Assembly (NCBI GenBank): GCA_943326825.2
Contig: CALPUT020000202.1
Location: forward strand, 1 to 5,304
Reading direction: 5' to 3'
From: Chryseobacterium gleum
GTDB taxonomy: Bacteria; Bacteroidota; Bacteroidia; Flavobacteriales_D; Crocinitomicaceae
DNA: 5,304 bases
The stretch's first letter is position 1. Every line of letters begins with the position of its first letter. Below are positions 1-5,220 of this stretch, in pieces. The position numbers were made by a program, and so were the translations under genes. Below the pieces are notes generated by a model. The model was given only the letters and a program-made list of their open reading frames with translations. It searched no databases and had not been told where the DNA came from.

Positions 1-330
1 AAGGAAGTATATCCTGGAGGAAATGTCTATAGTGCAACCAAACATGCTGTAGATGCATTATCTCAAGGTATGCGTATGGATTTAGTTCATGACAATGTTA
101 AAGTAACAAATATTGCTCCAGGTGCCGCAGATACTGAATTCTCCATTGTTCGTTTTAAAGGTGATGAAAAAATTGCGAAAAGTGTATACGATGGTTTTGA
201 ACCTCTATTAGCGAATGATATTGCGGAAACTATTTATTTTGTAGCTTCCCGACCTTCGCATGTAACAATTAATGATTTAGTAATCATGCCAACAGCACAA
301 GCAAGCGCAACTATTTTTCATAAAGTTTAA
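1..330 (+). CDS. YdfG-like short-chain dehydrogenase/reductase, 5' end cut off by the window
   Basis: The frame is open from base 1 to the TAA at 328-330 and shows 109 C-terminal residues; a full SDR of this type has about 250. The SDR active site is present near the left edge as Y10-S-A-T-K14 (visible numbering), where Tyr and Lys are catalytic and bind the NAD(P) ribose. It is followed by an APG segment and then the stretch EFSIVRFKGD, which closely matches the C-terminal half of E. coli YdfG (NADP-dependent 3-hydroxy acid / serine dehydrogenase). A later PSHVTIN...MP segment also fits YdfG. The expected role is cytosolic NADP-dependent oxidation of a small hydroxy acid or reduction of the matching semialdehyde; the true substrate is inferred from family only. 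The Rossmann GxxxGxG part lies outside the window. The Met at base 70 is internal, not the start. Family assignment is firm; exact function is less so. Confidence 0.93.
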   Translation, partial: KEVYPGGNVYSATKHAVDALSQGMRMDLVHDNVKVTNIAPGAADTEFSIVRFKGDEKIAKSVYDGFEPLLANDIAETIYFVASRPSHVTINDLVIMPTAQASATIFHKV

Positions 331-370
331 AAAGATAAATTATATCATATTTTTTCTATTTTTTAATATT

Positions 371-378
371 TAACTTTG
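371..378 (+). promoter_or_regulatory. Bacteroidota -7 element of the ABC-exporter operon
   Basis: TAACTTTG matches the Bacteroidota -7 consensus TAnnTTTG exactly and ends 4 bases before the ATG at 383. No TTG lies at the usual distance upstream (about 17-23 bases), so the -33 half is missing or degenerate. If the element is used, transcription would start at or within a few bases of the start codon, giving a leaderless or nearly leaderless message. The preceding gap (331-370) is almost pure A/T. Confidence 0.55.
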
Positions 379-382
379 CCTC

Positions 383-1465
383 ATGAAAAAGTTATTAATC
401 TATATTTCAGCAAGTTTAATCTTATTTGCTTGTGGTAAAAAAGCAGAAAGTACATTACCTACAATAGAATCAATTACTGAATCTGTTTATGCTTCTGGTT
501 CTGTTGAAAGCATTGATCAATACCAAGTATTTGCATCAGTTAATGGTATAATTAGTAGTGTAAATGTTGCTGAAGGTGATGTTGTAGATGCTAAAACTAA
601 ATTGTTTTCAATTTTCAATGAATCTTCCAGAATTAATAGAGAAAATGCTGAATTAAATGCTGAATTTTCGGATATAAATTCAAATAATTCAAAATTAAAT
701 GATTTAAAATTAGCGATTGAATTAGCTAAAAACAAGATGTTGAATGACTCTATTACATTTAGTCGTCAAAAAATCCTATACAGTAAAGAAGCTATTTCTT
801 CTTCTCAATTAGAACAAAGTGAATTAGTTTATCAAAGTTCAAAAACAAATTACCTTTCGAATCAATTAAAATATATTGATTTAAAGAAACAATTAAACCT
901 GACAGATAAGCAATCAAAGAACAATGTGAAATTAACTCAAGAATTAGAAAATGATTTTTTTATAACAAGTGATATAAAAGGTCGAGTTTATAGCATTTTG
1001 AAAAAGAAAGGAGAAATGGTCAATACACAAACTCCATTAGCGATAATTGGTGATGCAAAAGCATTTAAAATTGTTATGGAGGTTGATGAATATGATATTA
1101 TTAAAATAAAAAAAGGATTAAAAATTGTTGTATCATTAGATAGTTACAAAGGTCAAACATTTGAAGCAGTTGTTGCTAAAATTGATCCGATTATGAATGA
1201 ACGATCTAAAACATTTACAATTGAAGCTGCTTTTATTATACAACCGCCAGTTTTATATCCCAACTTAACTTTAGAAGCGAATATTGTGATAAAAACGAAA
1301 CAGAATATTCTTACAATCCCAAGAAAATACTTAATTAATGACCAATATGTCGTTTTAGAAAATGGCGAAAAAAAATACATTAAAATCGGATTAAAGGATT
1401 ACGAAAAAGTGGAAGTTATCAGTGGAATAGCTAAAACTGATAAGATTATAATACCTACTAATTAA
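383..1465 (+). CDS. Membrane-fusion (periplasmic adaptor) lipoprotein of an ABC exporter, HlyD/MacA/DevB type
   Basis: This 360-residue protein is predicted to be a lipid-anchored adaptor joining an inner-membrane ABC permease to periplasmic or outer-membrane partners. Residues 1-17 form a lipoprotein signal (MKK, hydrophobic stretch, lipobox LFAC with acylated C17). A first lipoyl half lies at about 45-78 (NGIISSVNVAEGDVV). Residues about 80-190 are Lys/Glu/Asn/Ser-rich with heptad-like Leu/Ile spacing and should form the alpha-helical hairpin. The second lipoyl half is at about 191-224 (IKGRVYSILKKKGEMV). A beta-barrel follows (about 228-305), then a membrane-proximal domain to the C-terminus. 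This domain order is diagnostic of the HlyD/RND-MFP superfamily, and the length is typical. No acidic cluster follows C17, so surface export is not suggested (inference). The stop codon abuts the permease ATG (TAAATG), indicating co-transcription and probable translational coupling. The substrate is unknown. The start is supported by the signal peptide and the promoter element just upstream. Confidence 0.92.
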   Translation: MKKLLIYISASLILFACGKKAESTLPTIESITESVYASGSVESIDQYQVFASVNGIISSVNVAEGDVVDAKTKLFSIFNESSRINRENAELNAEFSDINSNNSKLNDLKLAIELAKNKMLNDSITFSRQKILYSKEAISSSQLEQSELVYQSSKTNYLSNQLKYIDLKKQLNLTDKQSKNNVKLTQELENDFFITSDIKGRVYSILKKKGEMVNTQTPLAIIGDAKAFKIVMEVDEYDIIKIKKGLKIVVSLDSYKGQTFEAVVAKIDPIMNERSKTFTIEAAFIIQPPVLYPNLTLEANIVIKTKQNILTIPRKYLINDQYVVLENGEKKYIKIGLKDYEKVEVISGIAKTDKIIIPTN

Positions 1466-2725
1466 ATGAACACTAAACTTATATTTAGTATTGCCAAAGC
1501 ACTTATGTTAGCAAGATGGAAACAAACTCTTGTTGCAGCAGTTGGCGTTGTGTTCAGTATAACAATGTTTGTTACTCTTTTAGGTTTTATGAATGGTCTA
1601 AATGATTTATTGGATTCATTAATCCTAAATAGAACTCCTCATATTCGCTTATACAATGAAATAAAACCAACTAAAATCCAACCAATAGATAAAGATCCTA
1701 ATTATAAGGCTTCTCATAATTTTGTTGAATCTGTAAAACCAAATGGAGGACGATTAGAAATTTACAACAATGCTTCTATCATGAATACCTTGAAAAAGGA
1801 CAAACGTATTTTAGGATTTTCCCCAAAAATTGCCGCTCAAGTTTTTTATAATGTTGGAGCAATTGATATGACTGGAACGATTAGTGGTATCGATGTGGAT
1901 GCAGAAAATAGACTTTTTAAATTCAGTGAATATGTTGTAGGCGGAAATTATATCGATTTAAAAAATGTCCCAAATAGCATAATCCTTGGAAAAGTTGCAG
2001 CGGAAAAGATGTTAGCTGAAATCGGAGATGTAATACAAGTAACCTCAGCTAAAGGAGAACGAATGCAATTGAAAGTTGTAGGTTATTTTCAATCAGGACT
2101 TCAAGACATCGATAAAGTTCAAAGTTATGCTTCTATAAGCACAGCTCAAAAAATTCTTGGCAAAACAAATAATTACATCACAGATATTCAAATCAAATTA
2201 AACGATATTAACCAAGCACCTGCAATCGCAAGTGAATTCAGTTCAATATTTGAAGTAGATGCAATAGATATTCAAACTGCAAATTCACAATTCGAAACGG
2301 GAAGTGATATTCGAACATTAATTTCTTATGCAGTTGGTATTACTTTACTAATTGTTGCTGGATTTGGAATTTACAATATCTTAAACATGATGATTTTTGA
2401 AAAAATGGATTCAATAGCAATATTAAAAGCTACTGGTTTTTCAGGAAAAGAAGTTCAAAAAGTGTTTATTTTGATTGCACTTTCTATTGGTATTGTTGGA
2501 GGATTATTTGGATTAATCTTTGGATTTGTTTTTTCATTCATTATTGATAATTTACCCTTCAACACTGCAGCAATCCCAACAGTTAAAACATTTCCAGTAA
2601 ATTACGATTTAAAATTCTATTTGATAGGAACACTTTTTTCAATTATTACAACTTATTTAGCAGGTTATTTTCCGGCAAAAAAAGCGAGTAAAATAGATCC
2701 AGTCATAATCATTAGAGGAAAATAA
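1466..2725 (+). CDS. ABC exporter permease, FtsX/MacB-type (LolC/DevC-like)
   Basis: This 419-residue inner-membrane protein has the four-helix layout of type VII (MacB/LolCDE-like) ABC permeases. TM1 is at about 22-44, a large periplasmic MacB_PCD-like domain covers about 45-284, and TM2-TM4 lie at about 286-308, 333-361 and 383-403. The cytoplasmic segment after TM2 (EKMDSIAILKATGFSGKEV, about 312-330) is the characteristic FtsX-domain coupling region. The C-terminus (PAKKASKIDPVIIIRGK) is the usual 'PA..A...dPv..lr' ending. Such permeases do not channel substrate through the bilayer; they couple ATP hydrolysis in the cytoplasm to periplasmic movements (mechanotransmission), as known for MacB and LolCDE. 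The ATPase is a separate gene, unlike MacB where it is fused. It starts directly on the base after the adaptor stop and ends 1 base before the ATPase start, so the three genes form one operon. Whether it moves lipoproteins, lipids, peptides or small molecules cannot be told from sequence. Confidence 0.94.
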   Translation: MNTKLIFSIAKALMLARWKQTLVAAVGVVFSITMFVTLLGFMNGLNDLLDSLILNRTPHIRLYNEIKPTKIQPIDKDPNYKASHNFVESVKPNGGRLEIYNNASIMNTLKKDKRILGFSPKIAAQVFYNVGAIDMTGTISGIDVDAENRLFKFSEYVVGGNYIDLKNVPNSIILGKVAAEKMLAEIGDVIQVTSAKGERMQLKVVGYFQSGLQDIDKVQSYASISTAQKILGKTNNYITDIQIKLNDINQAPAIASEFSSIFEVDAIDIQTANSQFETGSDIRTLISYAVGITLLIVAGFGIYNILNMMIFEKMDSIAILKATGFSGKEVQKVFILIALSIGIVGGLFGLIFGFVFSFIIDNLPFNTAAIPTVKTFPVNYDLKFYLIGTLFSIITTYLAGYFPAKKASKIDPVIIIRGK

Positions 2726-2726
2726 G

Positions 2727-3407
2727 ATGAGTGAAATAGTTTTACAAGCAAAGAACATTGAGAAAAGCTTTCATGATCCAATTACAATAAAGGTCTTAAA
2801 TGAAATAAATTTCAGTGTCAATAAAGGTGAATTTGTTTCAGTGATTGGTAAATCAGGATGTGGCAAATCTACTTTACTTTACATCCTTTCAACAATGGAT
2901 ACCGATTATGAAGGAGAATTATTGATTGACCAAATCAGTATGAAAAATAAAAAAGAAGCTGAATTAGCAAAAGTCCGAAATGAAAAAATTGGCTTTGTCT
3001 TTCAATTTCATTATTTATTAAATGAATTTTCAGTTTTAAAAAACGTAATGCTTCCAGGATTGAAATTGGGTAAATTTTCTCCAAAAGAAGTCGAATTTCG
3101 AGCAATGGAAAAATTAAAAATACTCGGAATTGAAAATGAAGCGTTAAAAATGCCAAATCAACTTTCAGGAGGACAAAAACAAAGAGTTGCAATTGCAAGA
3201 GCATTAATAAATGATCCATTAATTATCATGGGGGATGAACCTACTGGGAATCTAGATAAGAAAAATAGTCAAATTGTTTTTGATGTATTTAAAGAATTGG
3301 CCATTGAAGAGAAACAAACTCTCTTAATAGTGACACATGATGGTGAATTTGCTCATAAATCAGATCGGATCATTGAAATGGAAGATGGTAAAATTATTAG
3401 GCAATAA
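2727..3407 (+). CDS. ABC exporter ATP-binding protein, LolD/MacB/DevA type
   Basis: This 226-residue cytoplasmic ATPase powers the permease encoded just upstream. All ABC motifs are intact: Walker A G41-KSGCGKS-T49, Q-loop Q93, signature LSGGQ at 146-150, Walker B ending D170-E171 (catalytic Glu E171), D-loop NLD at 175-177 and switch His H204 (VTHD). The GFVFQFHYLL stretch around the Q-loop and the DEPTGNLD box are typical of the LolD/MacB/FtsE branch, and the length fits a stand-alone LolD-like subunit. There is a 1-base gap from the permease stop. AGAGGA at 2714-2719, inside the end of the permease gene, sits 7 bases before this ATG and is one of the few Shine-Dalgarno-like sites in the window; it may support translation beside coupling. 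The gene closes the exporter operon, and a hairpin begins 3 bases after its stop codon. No outer-membrane factor (TolC family) follows. Confidence 0.96.
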   Translation: MSEIVLQAKNIEKSFHDPITIKVLNEINFSVNKGEFVSVIGKSGCGKSTLLYILSTMDTDYEGELLIDQISMKNKKEAELAKVRNEKIGFVFQFHYLLNEFSVLKNVMLPGLKLGKFSPKEVEFRAMEKLKILGIENEALKMPNQLSGGQKQRVAIARALINDPLIIMGDEPTGNLDKKNSQIVFDVFKELAIEEKQTLLIVTHDGEFAHKSDRIIEMEDGKIIRQ

Positions 3408-3439
3408 AAAAGGTGTCTTCGACTTCGTTCAGACACCTT
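3406..3439. terminator. Hairpin terminator between convergent genes
   Basis: AAGGTGTCT (3410-3418) pairs perfectly with AGACACCTT (3431-3439) around a 12-base loop. On the minus strand the hairpin is followed by six T (complement of A at 3406-3411, two of them in the stem), the form of an intrinsic terminator for the secreted-protein gene. On the plus strand only AAAAATCTTT follows, so it is a weaker terminator for the ABC operon, though the same stem can act both ways. The minus-strand T-run overlaps the ATPase stop codon. Loop plus stem edges (3417-3432) read CTTCGACTTCGTTCAG, a form I recognise as a recurrent intergenic hairpin motif in Bacteroidota; that last point is from memory. Confidence 0.8.
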
Positions 3440-3465
3440 AAAAATCTTTGATTTTACTTAAAATC

Positions 3466-3891
3466 TTATAAATCATCTGGCAAAGCAGCTTCTTTAAGAA
3501 CTTTTTGCTTAGGTTTTAATTTATCAATAAATACAACTCTAAACTTTTCTCCATCAGATGAAAATGCCATTTCAGAAATACCATTTGAGATAGTTGGCTT
3601 TTGTTTTTTAGCATTTTTAAAATCTTTCTCATAATACTCAGTTGTATTATCAGCGTATCTCAATAAGATTGAAACAATAGTTCCATTCTCAACTCTTGCC
3701 TTTCCTGAAACACAACTTACAGTCCCATCTGCATTAAAAAAACTAATGATAACATTATCGTGCATTGCATCAGCAACAGTTAACGCACCTCTTTTAGTAA
3801 AAGCTTCTTCTAACTTTTTAAAACAGTCTGATTGAGAATAAGAATTAAATCCAAAGAATAGTAGAGCAAGAATTAATAAACTTTTTTTCAT
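3466..3891 (-). CDS. Small secreted/periplasmic protein of unknown function
   Basis: This 141-residue protein is not assignable to a family I can name. Residues 1-20 form a clear Sec signal peptide: MKK, a hydrophobic core (LLILALLFFGF) and NSYSQ, a style of cleavage region common in Flavobacteriia. There is no lipobox Cys, so it is likely released to the periplasm or beyond. The mature part of about 120 residues carries two Cys (C23, C60) that could form a disulfide. It alternates short beta-like stretches (NVIISFFNADGTV, GTIVSILLRYAD, KFRVVFIDKL) with charged turns, suggesting a small beta-rich or alpha/beta fold. The C-terminus is Lys-rich then ends acidic (PDDL). It is convergent with the ABC operon and divergent from gmhA, so it is its own transcription unit. 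The start is chosen because the signal peptide begins there. No Shine-Dalgarno sequence lies ahead; the bases before ATG are A/T-rich. Confidence 0.85.
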   Translation of the reverse strand: MKKSLLILALLFFGFNSYSQSDCFKKLEEAFTKRGALTVADAMHDNVIISFFNADGTVSCVSGKARVENGTIVSILLRYADNTTEYYEKDFKNAKKQKPTISNGISEMAFSSDGEKFRVVFIDKLKPKQKVLKEAALPDDL

Positions 3892-3906
3892 AATTATAAT
3901 TTTTTT

Positions 3907-3918
3907 GGAGGCTTCTCC
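3907..3918 (-). other. Short hairpin in the leader of the secreted-protein gene
   Basis: Read on the minus strand, GGAG-AAGC-CTCC forms a 4-bp stem with a 4-base loop, followed by seven A and then TTATAATT before the start codon. The -7 element just upstream (3923-3930) would place the transcription start close to the first base of this hairpin. It may therefore form the 5' end of the mRNA. The stem is short and could be fortuitous. Confidence 0.35.
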
Positions 3919-3922
3919 GATT

Positions 3923-3930
3923 CAAATATA
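3923..3930 (-). promoter_or_regulatory. Bacteroidota -7 element for the secreted-protein gene
   Basis: On the minus strand the bases read TATATTTG, an exact TAnnTTTG match, 31 bases upstream of the ATG whose first base is 3891. No TTG lies at the expected -33 distance, so only half of the promoter is convincing. It implies a leader of roughly 25 bases. Confidence 0.45.
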
Positions 3931-3973
3931 AAACATTTCATCGAAAATCGTCTATTACCATCTTGATTTTTTT

Positions 3974-3981
3974 TATTTTTG
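3974..3981 (+). promoter_or_regulatory. Bacteroidota -7 element for gmhA
   Basis: TATTTTTG fits TAnnTTTG and lies 16 bases ahead of the gmhA ATG at 3998, predicting a very short leader of about 10 bases. The T-rich surroundings make chance matches easier, and no well-spaced TTG is seen upstream. With the element at 3923-3930 on the other strand it would make this 106-base gap a divergent promoter region. Confidence 0.45.
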
Positions 3982-3997
3982 ACGAAATTCGATTTCC

Positions 3998-4570
3998 ATG
4001 AGTACAAAACAAATAGCAGACCATTTTTCAGAAGCACAAGAAATTTTGCAAAAATTTAACAATTCAGAAAATTTTGCAAAAATTGAAAAAGCAGGAATTA
4101 TTATGGCTAGTTCAATTAATAATGGTGGGAAAATTTTAAGTTGTGGTAATGGAGGCTCTATGTGTGATGCAATGCATTTTGCAGAAGAACTAACCGGTCG
4201 TTACAGGGAAAACAGACGAGCTTTACCTGCAATCTCCATTTCTGACAACAGTCACATGTCTTGTGTTTCAAATGACTTCGGTTATGATTTTGTGTTTTCT
4301 CGTTATTTAGAAGCCTTAGGAAAACAAGGTGATGTTTTACTTGCTATTTCTACATCAGGAAATTCAAAAAACGTACTATTAGCAATCGAAGCTGCAAAAA
4401 AAATTGGAATGAAAGTAATCGGATTAACGGGTAAAGACGGTGGTAAAATGGCAGAATTATGCGATGTTGAAATCCGTGCACCTTACTCTAATTTTGCAGA
4501 TAGAGCTCAAGAAATTCATATAAAAGTCATACATTCATTGATTGATTTCATTGAAAATAACATACAGTAA
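3998..4570 (+). CDS. gmhA: Phosphoheptose isomerase (sedoheptulose 7-phosphate isomerase)
   Basis: This 190-residue cytosolic SIS-fold enzyme converts D-sedoheptulose 7-phosphate to D-glycero-D-manno-heptose 7-phosphate, the first step to ADP-heptose for the LPS inner core. It is close to E. coli GmhA (192 residues) across its whole length, with blocks such as LSCGNGGS (47-54), DAMHFAEELTGRYRENR (57-73), ISTSGNS (117-123), LTGKDGGKMA (143-152) and ADRAQEIHIKVIH (167-179). Residues corresponding to the E. coli zinc and catalytic positions are present: H60, E64, Q171 and H179. The start is supported by length, by alignment of the N-terminal helix with E. coli GmhA, and by the promoter element just upstream. 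It appears to be a single-gene unit, with no hldE, gmhB or heptosyltransferase beside it, so later steps must be encoded elsewhere. The downstream hairpin and T-run probably end its transcript. Confidence 0.97.
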   Translation: MSTKQIADHFSEAQEILQKFNNSENFAKIEKAGIIMASSINNGGKILSCGNGGSMCDAMHFAEELTGRYRENRRALPAISISDNSHMSCVSNDFGYDFVFSRYLEALGKQGDVLLAISTSGNSKNVLLAIEAAKKIGMKVIGLTGKDGGKMAELCDVEIRAPYSNFADRAQEIHIKVIHSLIDFIENNIQ

Positions 4571-4571
4571 T

Positions 4572-4650
4572 TTACCAATAAATCATAAGACTCAATTGCT
4601 TTTTTATAATTCAATTAAATGTGATTATAAAATTGGTAATTCACTTTTTT
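4572..4650 (+). terminator. Candidate AT-rich nested hairpin and T-run after gmhA
   Basis: Three inverted pairs nest inside one another: TTACCAAT 4572-4579 with ATTGGTAA 4632-4639, AATCA 4581-4585 with TGATT 4622-4626 (extendable by two pairs including G-U), and AATTG 4594-4598 with CAATT 4612-4616. A run of six T follows at 4645-4650. The position, starting 2 bases after the gmhA stop, suits a terminator or 3' stabilising structure. The stems are AU-rich with bulges, so stability is modest and part of the pairing may be chance. Confidence 0.4.
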
Positions 4651-4670
4651 ACAAACAATAAACAAACAAT
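4651..4670 (+). repeat. Direct repeat ACAAACAAT with 11-bp period
   Basis: ACAAACAAT occurs at 4651-4659 and again at 4662-4670, exactly 11 bases apart, close to one turn of B-DNA. It lies about 100 bases ahead of the Fur-type gene and right before the inverted repeat described separately. It could place two protein contacts on one DNA face, or may be a chance feature of AT-rich DNA. Confidence 0.55.
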
Positions 4671-4689
4671 GTTATTGACTTGTTAACAT
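4669..4689 (+). promoter_or_regulatory. Inverted repeat ATGTTA-N9-TAACAT, candidate operator
   Basis: ATGTTA (4669-4674) and TAACAT (4684-4689) are perfect inverted copies around a 9-base spacer; the right part also contains the palindrome TGTTAACA (4681-4688). The half-sites resemble those of Zur-type boxes (ATGTTA-N5-TAACAT in enterobacteria), but the spacer here is 4 bases longer. It lies about 40 bases upstream of the -33 element of the Fur-type gene, a possible site for autoregulation. Binding is purely inferred. Confidence 0.3.
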
Positions 4690-4727
4690 AGTGTTGAAAA
4701 TCAATTGAAATAATCCATAATACCTAT

Positions 4728-4756
4728 TTGCAATCTAAAATAAATAACTAATTTTG
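4728..4756 (+). promoter_or_regulatory. Bacteroidota promoter (-33 TTG, -7 TAATTTTG) for the Fur-type gene
   Basis: TTG at 4728-4730 (in TATTTG) and TAATTTTG at 4749-4756 are separated by 18 bases, matching the Bacteroidota housekeeping promoter (TTG / TAnnTTTG). This is the only promoter in the window with both halves. The ATG follows 11 bases after the -7 element, so the leader should be only a few bases long. It would drive the Fur-type gene and the overlapping STAS-like gene. Confidence 0.7.
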
Positions 4757-4767
4757 CGCCTTTACGA

Positions 4768-5220
4768 ATGGAATTAATGGTTACACAAGAATTACAATCA
4801 ACTGTTAAAGATATTTTCGCTTCATATTTGGAGCAAAACGGTCACAGGAAAACTCCTGAACGCTTTGCTATACTCGCTGAAATATATGATTACCAAGGTC
4901 ATTTTGATATTGAATCTTTATATATTAAGATGAAAAATCAAAACTATCGCGTTTCTAGAGCAACTCTATACAATACAATTGATTTACTTTTAGCTTGTAA
5001 TTTGGTGCAAAAACATCAATTTGGTAAAAACATCGCTCAATTCGAGAAATCCCATGGATCTAAACAACACGATCATATTGTTTGTACAGACACAGGTGAA
5101 TTAATTGAGTTTTGTGATCCTAGAATTCAATCAATTAAAGCTACAATTGAAGAAGTTTTTGGAATTACAATCCAGCACCATTCACTATACTTTTACGGTA
5201 TTAAAAACAAAAAGAAATGA
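4768..5220 (+). CDS. Fur-family transcriptional regulator
   Basis: This 150-residue cytosolic metal- or peroxide-responsive repressor family member has an N-terminal winged helix (about 15-85) with RKTPERFAILAEIY and the recognition region VSRATLYNTIDLLL (62-75). The C-terminal dimerisation and metal domain follows: QFEKS (91-95), H101-D-H103, GELIEFCDPRI (110-120) and HHSLYFYGI (137-145). By alignment with classical Fur, H45, E93, H101 and H103 could form the regulatory metal site. The structural-zinc cysteines are not kept: the first CxxC pair reads C106-T-D-T109, and the protein ends shortly after the YGI motif with a Lys-rich tail and no C-terminal CxxC-type pair. Whether it senses Fe, Zn, Mn or peroxide cannot be decided. 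A second in-frame ATG at 4777 is a possible alternative start; the first is preferred for its fit to the promoter. The stop overlaps the next gene's ATG (ATGA), implying translational coupling. Confidence 0.93.
   Translation: MELMVTQELQSTVKDIFASYLEQNGHRKTPERFAILAEIYDYQGHFDIESLYIKMKNQNYRVSRATLYNTIDLLLACNLVQKHQFGKNIAQFEKSHGSKQHDHIVCTDTGELIEFCDPRIQSIKATIEEVFGITIQHHSLYFYGIKNKKK

Noticed and set aside
70..330. A small 86-residue gene starting at the ATG of base 70
   Set aside because: The frame is open from base 1 and contains the SDR YxxxK active site before base 70, so that Met is internal to a longer gene cut by the window edge.
334..356. GATA...TATC mini-hairpin followed by a T-run, as terminator of the dehydrogenase gene
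   Set aside because: The stem is only 4 A/T-rich pairs in nearly pure A/T sequence; it cannot be told from chance.
517..735. Minus-strand open frame of 72 codons
   Set aside because: It lies wholly within the adaptor gene, and its low-complexity translation reflects complement of the coiled-coil coding region; no family match.
1153..1380. Minus-strand open frame of 75 codons
   Set aside because: It is antisense to the well-supported beta-barrel part of the adaptor gene, with no promoter or recognisable product.
2935..3219. Minus-strand open frame of 94 codons, Leu/Phe-rich
   Set aside because: It is antisense to the ABC ATPase core; the hydrophobic look comes from complementing Lys/Glu-rich codons.
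4675..4703. TTGACT as a sigma70-type -35 box
   Set aside because: No TATAAT-like -10 lies 16-18 bases downstream, and the Bacteroidota promoter at 4728-4756 explains transcription better.
4651..4714. CRISPR-like or mobile-element repeat
   Set aside because: The repeats are 4-9 bases with an 11-bp period, with no spacers, no terminal inverted repeats and no cas or transposase gene.
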